Counted from the first letter of the stretch, positions 19,123-30,979 are shown. The stretch: DNA of 64,000 nt from Moraxella sp. K1664 (GCF_039693965.1 NZ_CP155576.1:1860001-1924000); one strand, 5' to 3'. Numbers and translations are program-made. The notes: generated by a model from the letters alone, not told the origin.

Positions 19123-19419
19123 ATGAAAAAAATCCTAGCATCTATTTTGGCACTGTCTTTGCTTGCCCCTGTTGCAGCTTTTGCAGATTACGAAGACATG
19201 ATTGAGCGTCAGATTTATATGGATCCCAGCTATCAAGCCAATGTACAAAAAGCTGTAAAAATCTTGCAGGATAGAGGCTATCGCATCAAAGACATCGAGC
19301 CTGGTGTGCATCTTGGACAAAAGATTTTGGACGTTGAAGCTTATAAAGACTTTCAAGAATATGACGTTTACCTAAGCTACCCTGACCTAAAAATTATCAG
19401 CGAACGCATTGATTGGTAA
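19123..19419 (+). CDS. small secreted PepSY-like protein
   Basis: The 98-residue product starts with a clear Sec signal peptide (MKKILASILALSLLAPVAAFA) with cleavage expected after Ala-Phe-Ala. The mature part of about 77 residues (NVQKAVKILQDRGYRIKDIEPG, then DVEAYKDFQEYDVYLSYPDLKI) resembles small periplasmic PepSY-type domains with an alpha-beta pattern, but I am not certain of the family. GGAG precedes the ATG. Forty-one bases of its 3' end are repeated 265 bases downstream (see 19637). Confidence 0.75.
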   Translation: MKKILASILALSLLAPVAAFADYEDMIERQIYMDPSYQANVQKAVKILQDRGYRIKDIEPGVHLGQKILDVEAYKDFQEYDVYLSYPDLKIISERIDW

Positions 19420-19460
19420 TTATCATCAATTATCATCATTACAAATTAAGCAATCAATTA

Positions 19461-19490
19461 AAAAAGTAGGCTTCAATAGCCTACTTTTTT
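19461..19490 (+). terminator. terminator after the PepSY-like gene
   Basis: AAAAAGTAGGCT and AGCCTACTTTTTT form a strong hairpin with a T tract about 40 bases after the stop codon. Confidence 0.85.
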
Positions 19491-19636
19491 AGTCAGTATT
19501 TTTACTGTAATTACTATAATAAAAAATTACTGTAATCAAAAATTATATACAGCTAACAAAATTGAATTTTACCACGGAAACTGTTCGCCCTGAGCTATTT
19601 TCCGTCATGGAAGGTATTTGGGAATACAAAATTTAG

Positions 19637-19677
19637 CTAAGCTACCCTGACCTAAAAATTATCAGCGAACGCATTGA
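19637..19677 (+). pseudogene. duplicated 3' fragment of the PepSY-like gene
   Basis: This 41-base stretch is identical to 19372-19412, the codons for LSYPDLKIISERID, and then ends in an in-frame TGA. No start or signal peptide is attached; an in-frame TAG lies just before it. It is the remnant of a tandem duplication or of a second gene copy. The rest of the 19420-19861 gap holds two terminator hairpins and an unrecognised stretch at about 19560-19636. Confidence 0.75.
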
Positions 19678-19728
19678 CTGATGAGCATCTGATTGATTGG
19701 TGGTCATTGATTATCAATCACCACTACC

Positions 19729-19758
19729 AAAAGATTTGAATGGATTCAAGTCTTTTTT
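19729..19758 (+). terminator. second terminator before pyrG
   Basis: AAAAGATTTGAAT and ATTCAAGTCTTTT pair around GG with two small mismatches and end in a T tract. It follows the duplicated gene fragment, which suggests that the second copy once carried its own terminator. Confidence 0.6.
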
Positions 19759-19849
19759 GTTTTGACCGATTTGACAAAAATTTTGGGAATTTGCTGTTGC
19801 CCCCTATATTTTTTTAGTATTTTTTAGTAAAATTCTCTTTTACCAATAA

Positions 19850-21496
<1,647 letters not shown>

Positions 21497-21508
21497 AGCA
21501 TTACAATA

Positions 21509-21541
21509 AAATAAATGGGGCGGTTTTCGCCCTGTTTATTC
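21509..21541 (+). terminator. putative pyrG terminator
   Basis: AATAAATGGGGCG and CGCCCTGTTTATT pair around GTTTT with one G-T and one mismatch. It lies 13 bases after pyrG and would separate it from the toxin-antitoxin genes. Confidence 0.5.
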
Positions 21542-21565
21542 ATTGGGAAGACAAAAGGGGACAAG

Positions 21566-21793
21566 ATGATTGAGATTGCCATTCACGAGATACAGCCTAA
21601 GCACATAGAACAAGCCATTTTGGGCGAAGAGTTAGTTTTTATCAAAGACGGGCAGGCTTATAAAATGAATTTAATACCCGAAAATAAACTTGCTAAAAAA
21701 TCACGCAAAGCAGGCAGTGCCAAAGGGCAGATTAACATGGCAGATGATTTTGATGAGCCATTGGACTGTTTTGTTGAGTATATGCCAAAATAA
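21566..21793 (+). CDS. orphan Phd/VapB-type antitoxin-like protein
   Basis: The 75-residue product (from the ATG at 21566, preceded by AAAAGGGGACAAG) resembles the start of the next gene product: both begin MIEI and contain a short domain with a GEELVFIKDG or GEKVLLSSNG turn. The C-terminal stretch KSRKAGSAKGQINMADDFDEPL is typical of antitoxin tails that clamp a PIN-domain toxin. No toxin gene follows directly; instead a second antitoxin-toxin pair begins 38 bases on. It may be a stand-alone antitoxin or the remainder of a module that lost its toxin. Confidence 0.7.
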   Translation: MIEIAIHEIQPKHIEQAILGEELVFIKDGQAYKMNLIPENKLAKKSRKAGSAKGQINMADDFDEPLDCFVEYMPK

Positions 21794-21831
21794 ATTGTAT
21801 GTTAATAATAAATACAGATAGGAATAAATAA

Positions 21832-22077
21832 ATGATTGAGATTATGATTAACCATGCTGAACAACACCAAATCGCCCATGCCTTAGAACAAATATCATTG
21901 GGCGAAAAAGTATTGCTGTCAAGTAATGGCAAAAGTTTTGTGGTATTGCCTGCTGATGAGCCTGTCATGCCATATGAGCATAACCCAAAGGCAACCATGA
22001 AAGAGGTATTTAAAAACATTAAAATCCAGCTACCGCCTGATTATAAATTTGACCGTGAAGAAGCAAACAGTCGCTAA
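21832..22077 (+). CDS. type II antitoxin (VapB/Phd-like)
   Basis: The 81-residue protein has an N-terminal DNA-binding-type Phd/VapB domain and a C-terminal tail ending LPPDYKFDREEANSR, a tail common in antitoxins paired with PIN toxins. It lies eight bases upstream of the PIN-domain gene, so the two form a VapBC-type operon. Such antitoxins usually repress their own promoter. The family assignment is by pattern only. Confidence 0.78.
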   Translation: MIEIMINHAEQHQIAHALEQISLGEKVLLSSNGKSFVVLPADEPVMPYEHNPKATMKEVFKNIKIQLPPDYKFDREEANSR

Positions 22078-22085
22078 GGGTTTTT

Positions 22086-22502
22086 ATGAATAAATCATGC
22101 TTTTTTGATAGCAATATTTTGATTTATGCCATGAGCGACGATTATCCAAAAAATCAAATTGCCCAAGAGTTATTAAATACTCATCACGTTGTAATTAGTA
22201 CGCAGGTAGTTAATGAATTTTGTAATGTGATGATTAAAAAGAAATATGTTGATTTTGATAAATTGACTTATATTATTTCTGCATTTGCCAATGAGTATGA
22301 TATTTTAACGGTTGATACAAAATTGGCTATTCATGCTTTAAATATCAAAGTCAAATATCGCTATTCCTATTGGGATAGCCTAATGATTGCCTGTGCCTTG
22401 CAAGCAAACACACCCATTTTATATTCCGAAGATATGCACCATAATCATATCATTGAAAATAAACTTACCATTATCAACCCATTTTATAAGGAAAACCCAT
22501 GA
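22086..22502 (+). CDS. PIN-domain toxin (VapC-like ribonuclease)
   Basis: The 138-residue protein is a PIN-domain nuclease: acidic residues occur in [13 protein letters not shown] (first Asp about residue 8), in [10 protein letters not shown] (Glu), in [13 protein letters not shown] (Asp) and in YSEDMHHN. Proteins of this type cleave RNA and are held inactive by the antitoxin encoded upstream. Its stop codon overlaps the kdsA start by four bases (ATGA), so translation of an essential lipopolysaccharide gene may be coupled to the toxin gene. Base composition is AT-richer than pyrG or kdsA, which suggests acquisition. Confidence 0.85.
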   Translation: MNKSCFFDSNILIYAMSDDYPKNQIAQELLNTHHVVISTQVVNEFCNVMIKKKYVDFDKLTYIISAFANEYDILTVDTKLAIHALNIKVKYRYSYWDSLMIACALQANTPILYSEDMHHNHIIENKLTIINPFYKENP

Positions 22503-23365
22503 CGCTAACCGCCAAATCCACCATTGAATTATCATCACCATCAGGCGACATCAAAATTGCCAATGATTTGCCATTTGTGCTATTTGGTGGCATGAATGTT
22601 TTAGAAAGTCAAGAATTGGCATTTGAGATTGCCGAGAGCTATATTGAGATTTGCAAGAAACTTGATATTGGCTATGTGTTTAAGGCAAGTTTTGACAAGG
22701 CTAATCGGTCAAGCTTACACTCCTTTCGAGGGCCAAGCCTTGATACGGGGCTGACATGGCTAAACGACATTAAAGAAAAATACGGCGTGCCCATCATTAC
22801 AGACGTACACGAACCCTACCAAGCGTCCCCTGTGGCAAAGGTGGCGGACGTGCTACAAATCCCTGCGTTTTTGAGCCGTCAAACCGACCTTGTGAGTGCC
22901 ATTGCTCGCACAGGGGCGGTGATTAACATCAAAAAAGCTCAATTCCTTGCCCCGCACGAAATGCGACATATCATAGGCAAATGCCTAGAAGCAGGCAATG
23001 ATAACATCATCTTGTGTGAGCGTGGCACGTCTTTTGGCTATAATAACCTTGTGGTGGATATGCTTGGCTTTGACACGATGAAAGCGATGAATGTGCCCGT
23101 ATTTTTTGACGTAACGCACGCCCTACAAGAACCAGGGGCGAGAGTGGACAGTGCAGGCGGTCGCCGTAGCCAGATTACCACCTTGGCAAGAGCGGGTATG
23201 GCAACGGGACTGGCAGGGCTGTTTTTGGAGGCTCACCCAGACCCTGATAAAGCCAAATGCGATGGTCCTTGTGCGTTAAGATTGTCGCAATTAGAGCCAT
23301 TTTTACGTCAATTAAAAGAGTTGGATAATTTGGTAAAAGGGTTTGAGGTTTTGGATACGCATTGA
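22499..23365 (+). CDS. kdsA: 3-deoxy-8-phosphooctulonate synthase
   Basis: KdsA condenses phosphoenolpyruvate with arabinose 5-phosphate to make Kdo-8-phosphate for lipid A-core synthesis. The DAHP synthase I/KdsA fold is recognisable in [42 protein letters not shown] and [10 protein letters not shown]. The 288-residue length is normal. In related genomes kdsA lies directly after pyrG; here the toxin-antitoxin genes come between, and the ATG sits inside the toxin gene's last codons. Confidence 0.95.
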   Translation: MTLTAKSTIELSSPSGDIKIANDLPFVLFGGMNVLESQELAFEIAESYIEICKKLDIGYVFKASFDKANRSSLHSFRGPSLDTGLTWLNDIKEKYGVPIITDVHEPYQASPVAKVADVLQIPAFLSRQTDLVSAIARTGAVINIKKAQFLAPHEMRHIIGKCLEAGNDNIILCERGTSFGYNNLVVDMLGFDTMKAMNVPVFFDVTHALQEPGARVDSAGGRRSQITTLARAGMATGLAGLFLEAHPDPDKAKCDGPCALRLSQLEPFLRQLKELDNLVKGFEVLDTH

Positions 23366-23420
23366 TAAAAAAATGGCAAGGGTAATGTATTCTTGCTGTT
23401 TTAAAAATAGGACAGTAAAA

Positions 23421-23909
23421 ATGACAAATTCCATTCAATTAACACCATTTAGTGATGAAACAGGTGAAGTCGTTGCAACCGCCAAAATTTGGGGGCAAGA
23501 AATTGAAGTTTTTTTAGATAAAGATGAATTTTGCGATACTTTGCCAAATCAACAACAGGTTGATAAAATAATCAAGCATTTAATATGGTTGAATGATAAT
23601 AAAAAGCCAGTCATTGATTTTGCCTTAGAATGTGAAAATTTTGTGGAAAACTTTAATGATTGGATTGAAGATGAAGTTAAAAAATATGGTAAAGCCAAGC
23701 TATATGATGGTACAGTTTTAACGCAATCTGTCAGTTATGAGAAAGTTTGCCAAAGTATTTTACTATCATCAGTTTATGCTGTATTTTTTGATGATGAAAT
23801 AACGCTAAGTGTGGATTTGGTAACTGAACCTGATTATTTTGGCGGACACACCTTTAATGTTGAAATTAACGATGATTTTTTAATGGAATTTGGCGGTGTA
23901 AATGGATAA
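23421..23909 (+). CDS. hypothetical protein (possible immunity-type domain)
   Basis: I do not recognise this 162-residue acidic protein with confidence. It has no signal peptide and no membrane segments. It has the look of small cytoplasmic DUF2262/DUF6985-like or polymorphic-toxin immunity proteins (short beta-strands, FFDDEITLSVDLVTEPDYFGG near the C-terminus). I chose the ATG at 23421, preceded by AGGA; the longer frame from 23343 overlaps kdsA. It is AT-rich compared with kdsA and eno, and is an accessory insertion in a conserved cluster. Confidence 0.65.
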   Translation: MTNSIQLTPFSDETGEVVATAKIWGQEIEVFLDKDEFCDTLPNQQQVDKIIKHLIWLNDNKKPVIDFALECENFVENFNDWIEDEVKKYGKAKLYDGTVLTQSVSYEKVCQSILLSSVYAVFFDDEITLSVDLVTEPDYFGGHTFNVEINDDFLMEFGGVNG

Positions 23910-23949
23910 TGGTAAATTTTATTTTTAATTGAAATAAAGATATTTGAAA

Positions 23950-24485
23950 ATGAAAAAAATCTCTTATTTCCTTTAATGGTGATATTGGCAAATAATACTT
24001 ATGCCAATAGCAGTATTGATACGGTTAAACAAATTGTTGCATTGGTAGAAAGTGGTAATATTTTTAATTTAACCAAAATGGCTGAACGATTAACGCTTAA
24101 AGATGAGATTGATAGGGCAAAACATCAACCTGTGGCGTATGATAATCGCATTGAATATACTTATCCAATCCACACCCATCAAGCAATCCAGTCCATTTCT
24201 TATAGCGTGTCGTTTGGTGGGCGTGATTTAAGTGAAGTGTATAAAAATATTGCCATTACTTTTAAAAAAGAACATTGCCCAAGCCTTGATGAATTGCAAA
24301 CAGTCTTTGGCGAAAAGTTAATGGTAAGCGAATGGGGAAGTTCGCCAAGTTTACAAATAGAGCAACATGGTGATAGGCAAGGCGTGCCTTATAAAATATA
24401 TCATATTCGCACATCAAATCGGCTGATTTTTGTGGAAGACAATGGCTGTGAATTAAGTGTCATTGGCACGGCAAAATTTGAGTAA
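23950..24485 (+). CDS. exported hypothetical protein, start out of frame at a poly-A tract
   Basis: From the ATG at 23976 the frame gives 169 residues, MVILANNTYANSS onwards, that is, half a signal peptide. The ATG at 23950 is followed by seven A residues and, as written, reads only MKKISYFL before a stop. With one more A it would read MKKNLLFPLMVILANNTYA, a complete signal peptide joined in frame to the rest. The gene is therefore either off by phase variation, frameshifted, or affected by a sequencing error. The mature protein is unrecognised; a cysteine pair (HCPS, GCEL) could form a disulfide. Confidence 0.6.
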
Positions 24486-24489
24486 TTAG

Positions 24490-25905
<1,416 letters not shown>

Positions 25906-25906
25906 T

Positions 25907-26401
25907 ATGACAACCCAAAAAACTGATGATACTTTGTCATCAGAACATCAAACACGCACCCAAAAAGTAGACGTTAGCTTTTCGCCTACTTTTTTGGGTT
26001 ATCTGCTACTCATTATTTTTGGGGCGGTTGTGTTGGCAGGTCTGCAACACCAATACTGGTATGGCGAGTTCGGTTATCATGCACTTAGTGAGCTAAATGA
26101 TGAGCTTGCCAAGCAACAAAAAATCAATGCCGCCCAGCAAGCGGTCAATGACACGTTGCGAGCGGATGTCCGTGATTTAAAATCAGGACTGGGTGCCATT
26201 GAAGAGCATGCCCGCCTTGATTTGGGTTTGATTAAGTCAGGCGAGACATTTGTAGAGTTATCCGTTGCTCCCATGGTAAGTGACCGAGAGGTTCCTTATG
26301 GTGTGGATGGGGCGAGTGCGACAGAGCCTGTTGATGGACTCATTGATGATGACATGGGCGAGAATGCCTTTACGGGCGTTAGCGGTGATACGGGCGAGTG
26401 A
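25907..26401 (+). CDS. ftsB: cell division protein FtsB
   Basis: FtsB is a bitopic divisome protein that pairs with FtsL and FtsQ. There is one transmembrane helix (FLGYLLLIIFGAVVLAGL, about residues 27-44), followed by a heptad-rich coiled coil (LSELNDELAKQQKINAAQQAVNDTLRADVRDL) and the FtsB signature HARLDLGLIKSGETFVEL. At 164 residues it is longer than the 103 of E. coli, through a short cytoplasmic leader and an acidic tail of about 45 residues. The position between eno and ispD is conserved in gammaproteobacteria. Confidence 0.9.
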   Translation: MTTQKTDDTLSSEHQTRTQKVDVSFSPTFLGYLLLIIFGAVVLAGLQHQYWYGEFGYHALSELNDELAKQQKINAAQQAVNDTLRADVRDLKSGLGAIEEHARLDLGLIKSGETFVELSVAPMVSDREVPYGVDGASATEPVDGLIDDDMGENAFTGVSGDTGE

Positions 26402-27192
26402 TGAAACAGACGAGTCCTAACTTGCCCATTCATGCACTCATCGTCTCGGCAGGGCGTGGCAGTCGTTTTGGGGCGGATGTACCAAAGCAATATCTGACGG
26501 TGGCAGGACGGACGGTGTTAGAGCATGGTGTGGCATGTTTGAATATCCCTGCTGTTACTGATTTGACGCTCGTGGTCGCCAAAGACGATACGCTTGTGCC
26601 GTCTTTGGATTTTGAGTTTGACCGCCCTATTTATCTGACCAAAGGTGGGGTGGAGCGTTTTTTGTCGGTCAAATCAGGCGTGGATGACATTGCTCGGCGA
26701 GCGGTTGGCGATGTGTGGGTGCTTATCCATGATGGTGCCAGACCGTGCTTGCCTGCCGATGATTTGACTCATCTGATTGGTGCGGTGCGTGAACTTGAAC
26801 AGCTTGAACAAACAGATGACAAGAGCTACCCAGTAGGGGCGATACTTGCCACGCCTGTGGTGGATACCTTAAAACTTGCTCACGACACTAACAGTTCTGA
26901 CAGTTCTGACAGTTTGACAGATTGTCAATATATCAAAGGTCAGATACATCGCACCATCGACCGTCATCAGCTTTGGCAAGCCCAGACTCCCCAAGTATTT
27001 AGACTGCACGCCTTACAAGCCATGCTTGATAAGGTCATCGCTGATGGGCTGATGATTACCGATGAAGCCAGTGGGTTTGAGCAGTTTGGTCGGTCGGTGG
27101 CTTTGGTGCAAGGCTCACGCAGGAACATGAAGCTGACTTACCCTGATGATTTGGCGATGATTGAGCTGATGTTGCGACATGGCATGGGTTAA
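26401..27192 (+). CDS. ispD: 2-C-methyl-D-erythritol 4-phosphate cytidylyltransferase
   Basis: IspD transfers CMP to MEP in the non-mevalonate isoprenoid pathway. The nucleotide-binding motif VSAGRGSRFGADVPKQYL is near residue 14, and VLIHDGARPCL and DEASGFEQFG follow. The ATG at 26401 overlaps the ftsB TGA by one base; a GTG three bases earlier is possible. An acidic Ser/Asp stretch (NSSDSSDSLTD) encoded by a short 9-base tandem repeat near 26894 enlarges one loop and could vary in length between strains. Confidence 0.94.
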   Translation: MKQTSPNLPIHALIVSAGRGSRFGADVPKQYLTVAGRTVLEHGVACLNIPAVTDLTLVVAKDDTLVPSLDFEFDRPIYLTKGGVERFLSVKSGVDDIARRAVGDVWVLIHDGARPCLPADDLTHLIGAVRELEQLEQTDDKSYPVGAILATPVVDTLKLAHDTNSSDSSDSLTDCQYIKGQIHRTIDRHQLWQAQTPQVFRLHALQAMLDKVIADGLMITDEASGFEQFGRSVALVQGSRRNMKLTYPDDLAMIELMLRHGMG

Positions 27193-27201
27193 ACCTAAGA
27201 T

Positions 27202-29805
27202 ATGGGTTTGGTGTTGATTTGGCTTGTGTTTATTGGCGTGGTGTTGATGGTGCTTGCCACACTAGACATCTTGCCTAGCCATGACATGACAGCCATGAGC
27301 AGTCAGCTGTTTGGCATGGATACGACTCATGGGGTGGGTTTTATGATGATGAGCATGCTCTTATTGGGGTGTGCTTTTTTATGTTTTAAATTTAATCAAT
27401 TTCATCCCAAATCCGCTTTTGCCCGAGTGGGGCAGGTTGCTGTGCAGGTGTTATTGGTCGGCTTGATGGTGTTGTTATTCATGCTTCGCACCATCAGCAC
27501 CGAGCAGGTATTTACCAATACCGCTCACGCCATCCCTGAGCATGGCTATACCATCACCGCCAAAGTGATGGTGCATGAGATTAGTGACAGCGTGTATGAC
27601 ACAGGGAGCTATTATCACCAAAAAGCAGTGCTGTCTGATTTGACATTTGGCGGTGACCGCTTGTTGGATGGCTTTAATGATGTTGGTAAGAATCATAAAG
27701 ATAGCAAAGATGAGGGCGAGCACGCAAGGACAGAGACCCACAACCCATTTGCCGTTACCGCAGACACACCCGAATCCCATCCGCTCCTGCCCAGTCAGAT
27801 GACGGTACTACTCCAAGTGGCAGATGTCAAGGATAATAAGGACGGCTCGAACCGCCATCAGCTCGCCAAACTACATCCTGCCACGACCGCTTACATGACG
27901 CTACGTATCACACCCATCACTGCCGACCCTAGTGCGTCAGGCTTTGACAGTCAGCGGTGGCTTCGTACACGCCATATCCATGCCAATGCCCGAGTATTGG
28001 CGGTGCATGATGAGCCGATACCCCTGCCACAGGTCGGCTTGGTGGGGTATTTAGAGCGATTTCGCCATGCGTTACGCACGCATTTTTATAAAGATTGGCA
28101 TGCTCTTAGTGATGATAAACAGCAAGCCCGAGCGGTCACGCTTGCCCTGCTGACGGGCGATAGGGCATTAATCAGTCGTGCGACCAAAGACCTATACCAG
28201 TTTGGCGGTATCAGTCATCTGCTTGCCATCTCGGGCATGCATGTGGTGCTGTTGGCGACGATGTTAAGTTTTGGGGTGTGTTATTTGACCGATAGGTTTT
28301 TGCCATATTATCAGCGACTGCCCCGCCATCGCTTGCGACTGTTTGTCATGGTGGGGGCGAGCATGATTTATGCGTTGTTTACAGGCTTTGATGTGCCTGC
28401 GGTGCGGACGGTTTACATGCTGTTGGCGGTGGCGGTGGCAGGCTATTTGGCATTGCCTTTGTCGTCGTTGGCGGTGCTGATGTGGGTAGGGCTGGGCATG
28501 ATATGGCTTGACCCTGTCATGGTGTGGCAAGCGGGGTTTTGGCTGTCCTTTGTGGCGGTGGCACTGCTCATGAGTTATGGCGAGCGGGAGTTCGATGTGC
28601 CAGTCATGTCCATAAAAGACCGTCTGGTCGGTTTGTTAAAGTTACAAAGCTATCTCTTTGTTGCCATGCTTCCTGTGTCGCTGTTGTTTTTTGGCAAAGT
28701 CTCGCTGTGGGGGTTGTTTGTCAATCTGTTTGCGATAGGGCTGTTTGGGGTGGTCATCGTGCCGATAAATTTGGTGGCAGGGGTGATTTTTGTGGTGTTG
28801 CCAAGCCTTGCTGATGTGCTTTGGGGTGTCTCATCGCTGATATTGGCATGGCTTCATCAGCTCCTGACGTGGTTACAGAGCCTAAGTGATGTGTGGCTGT
28901 ATCAGACCACGAGCGTGATAGGCATGGCACTGTTTGCCCTTGGGGTGGCGGTGTGGGTCGCCCCCGTGATAGAGCGGAAGTTTGCATTGGTGCCACTTCT
29001 GGCGGTGGCGATGATGGTGTTATTTGTAGATAGACAAACGCCATTTAGCGTGATGGTGTTAGATGGTGATGATAAAGTTAGCCAAGTACTCATCCGTCAG
29101 CAAGGGGCGGATAATGGCGATGATGCGGTGTGGCTTGTGTTGTCGGATTTGCAAGATGATAAGGCGGTAGGGCATGATAAAGTGGCGAGTGTTCTGCACG
29201 ACAAACTGCGTCAGCACGGTGTTCGCCATCTGACAGGGGTCATCGTGCAGACCCCAAGCCATCGCATGAGTGATGTGGTGGCAACGCTGGCACAGGACGT
29301 GTTTATCCATCGCTATTGGCAGGCAGGGCAACCTATAAACACCGTGCAGGGCTTGCCCATGCAGGCGTGTGGGGCAGGACGGTCATGGTCGGGGCAGGGG
29401 CTTGCCGTATCGGCAATGACAGGCTGGCAGATGATAGATGATGAGCGGGTGTGGGGCTGTACCATCATCGTTGAGAGCGAGCTGATGCCTGCCATCATGG
29501 GTGGCATCCATCATGATTATGGCGATGATGATCGTGATGACCAAAAAAGCAAGCAGGTAGGGTCACGACTCATCATTAATGGAGCGACCCATGAGTATGC
29601 GTGGCACATGTATGAGAGTATGTGCCATGATGAACAGGTGCATGTCGATGTGTGGCTTGGGCACAGTCGCCATGCTGTAGGTGGGACGGTGTTGGCACAG
29701 ACTTTGCCATCGCAGGTTATTTTTACTGACAAAGATACAGCGGACAACCGTGAGCGAGCTGAGCTGATGATGATAGAGCTTGGTGGTCAGTGGACACGCC
29801 CTTAA
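27202..29805 (+). CDS. comEC: DNA internalization competence protein ComEC/Rec2
   Basis: ComEC forms the inner-membrane channel for single-stranded DNA during natural transformation. The 867-residue protein shows an N-terminal membrane segment pair, a DUF4131-like OB domain, the Competence domain with LLTGDRALISRATKDLYQFGGISHLLAISGMHVVLLA and multiple helices, then a C-terminal beta-lactamase-like region (FSVMVLDGDDKVSQVLIRQQ). The latter lacks the usual HxHxDH metal-binding motif (PSHRMSD at the expected place), so nuclease activity from this domain is doubtful. It follows ispD by nine bases. Together with the abundance of repeats it suggests a transformable species. Confidence 0.92.
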   Translation: MGLVLIWLVFIGVVLMVLATLDILPSHDMTAMSSQLFGMDTTHGVGFMMMSMLLLGCAFLCFKFNQFHPKSAFARVGQVAVQVLLVGLMVLLFMLRTISTEQVFTNTAHAIPEHGYTITAKVMVHEISDSVYDTGSYYHQKAVLSDLTFGGDRLLDGFNDVGKNHKDSKDEGEHARTETHNPFAVTADTPESHPLLPSQMTVLLQVADVKDNKDGSNRHQLAKLHPATTAYMTLRITPITADPSASGFDSQRWLRTRHIHANARVLAVHDEPIPLPQVGLVGYLERFRHALRTHFYKDWHALSDDKQQARAVTLALLTGDRALISRATKDLYQFGGISHLLAISGMHVVLLATMLSFGVCYLTDRFLPYYQRLPRHRLRLFVMVGASMIYALFTGFDVPAVRTVYMLLAVAVAGYLALPLSSLAVLMWVGLGMIWLDPVMVWQAGFWLSFVAVALLMSYGEREFDVPVMSIKDRLVGLLKLQSYLFVAMLPVSLLFFGKVSLWGLFVNLFAIGLFGVVIVPINLVAGVIFVVLPSLADVLWGVSSLILAWLHQLLTWLQSLSDVWLYQTTSVIGMALFALGVAVWVAPVIERKFALVPLLAVAMMVLFVDRQTPFSVMVLDGDDKVSQVLIRQQGADNGDDAVWLVLSDLQDDKAVGHDKVASVLHDKLRQHGVRHLTGVIVQTPSHRMSDVVATLAQDVFIHRYWQAGQPINTVQGLPMQACGAGRSWSGQGLAVSAMTGWQMIDDERVWGCTIIVESELMPAIMGGIHHDYGDDDRDDQKSKQVGSRLIINGATHEYAWHMYESMCHDEQVHVDVWLGHSRHAVGGTVLAQTLPSQVIFTDKDTADNRERAELMMIELGGQWTRP

Positions 29806-29880
29806 CAAATTGATAAAATTTAAGGCGAGCATTTGGCGGTATTTGTGTTAAAATAACCCTTTTAAAATTTAAAATTATCT

Positions 29881-29900
29881 AAAACCGACCGCACGGTTTT
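29881..29900. terminator. small hairpin between comEC and the S49 peptidase gene
   Basis: AAAACCG and CGGTTTT pair around ACCGCA, 75 bases after comEC. No long T tract follows, so it is only a weak terminator candidate. Confidence 0.35.
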
Positions 29901-29938
29901 AACTTGGATTTTTAAAAGTTAAATCAGGAAAATACATC

Positions 29939-30979
29939 ATGGCATGGCCACCAAACCCCAATAAAGACAACTCAAACGAACGCCCAAACCCAGCACCACA
30001 AACACCGCCCAACCAATACAGCGGTCAAGAGTGGCGACTGCTAGAAAAAACACTCATGGCAAGTCTTGATGAGCAAAGAAAAGCTCGCCGTTGGGGGATA
30101 TTTTTTAAATTGCTCACGTTCGGCTATATCGTTTTTATCATCGCCGTCATGGGGCGTGGGTGTAGCACTGTCAGTAGCACCATGCCACTAGAAGCGAACT
30201 CGCCCCATTTGGCGGTGGTGGAAGTCAATGGCGTGATTGCCAGTGACAGCGATGCCAATGCTTATGACATCAGCTCAGCACTGACCGAAGCCTTTGAAAA
30301 TCCCAATGCCAAAGCCGTTGCCCTTGCCATCAACTCTCCTGGGGGTTCGCCCGTGCAGTCGGATGAGATTTGGCAGACCGCCATGGAACTGCGTAAAGAC
30401 AACCCCGACAAAAAACTCTATGCCGTCATTGGCGACATCGGAGCAAGTGGGGCGTATTATATCGCAAGCTCTGCTGATGAGATTTGGGTGAATCCATCAA
30501 GTCTGGTTGGCTCTATCGGGGTCATCATGTCAAGCTATAACACCGAAGAGCTGATGAAAAAAATCGGTGTCCAAGACCGCACCATGACATCGGGTCAGTA
30601 CAAAGACATTCTATCCATGTCTCGCCCCATGACCGAAGATGAGCGGGCACACGTCCAACAACTGCTTGATACCACGCACCAAAACTTTATCGACGCGGTC
30701 AAAGAAGGGCGTGGCGATAAGCTCAAAAATGCCGAACAAAACAACGTGTTTAGCGGTCTGTTCTGGACGGGCAAAGAGTCGCTTGAACTGGGGCTTGCCG
30801 ACAAAGCGGGCGGTATTAGCAAGCTAGAAAAAGAGCTGGGTGTTGAGCATTCGGTGAATTATACCTATGTAGACCCCATGCGTAAAGTCTTTGACCGCCT
30901 TGGCGTGCAAATCGGCAAAGGTCTAGGGCAAGGCGTGCAGATGAGCATTGCAGAAAACAGCCAAAGCAAATTGCAATGA
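29939..30979 (+). CDS. S49 family signal peptide peptidase (SppA-like)
   Basis: This membrane-anchored serine protease degrades leftover signal peptides. The N-terminal 45 residues are cytoplasmic and polar, then one transmembrane helix (FFKLLTFGYIVFIIAVMG), then the S49 domain. The catalytic serine is in GDIGASGAYYIASSADEIW and the general-base lysine in SGQYKDILSMSRPMTEDE, as in the single-domain SppA of Bacillus. At 346 residues it is the short form, not the 618-residue E. coli type. AGGAAAATACATC precedes the ATG. Its terminator carries IS copy 3. Confidence 0.92.
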   Translation: MAWPPNPNKDNSNERPNPAPQTPPNQYSGQEWRLLEKTLMASLDEQRKARRWGIFFKLLTFGYIVFIIAVMGRGCSTVSSTMPLEANSPHLAVVEVNGVIASDSDANAYDISSALTEAFENPNAKAVALAINSPGGSPVQSDEIWQTAMELRKDNPDKKLYAVIGDIGASGAYYIASSADEIWVNPSSLVGSIGVIMSSYNTEELMKKIGVQDRTMTSGQYKDILSMSRPMTEDERAHVQQLLDTTHQNFIDAVKEGRGDKLKNAEQNNVFSGLFWTGKESLELGLADKAGGISKLEKELGVEHSVNYTYVDPMRKVFDRLGVQIGKGLGQGVQMSIAENSQSKLQ

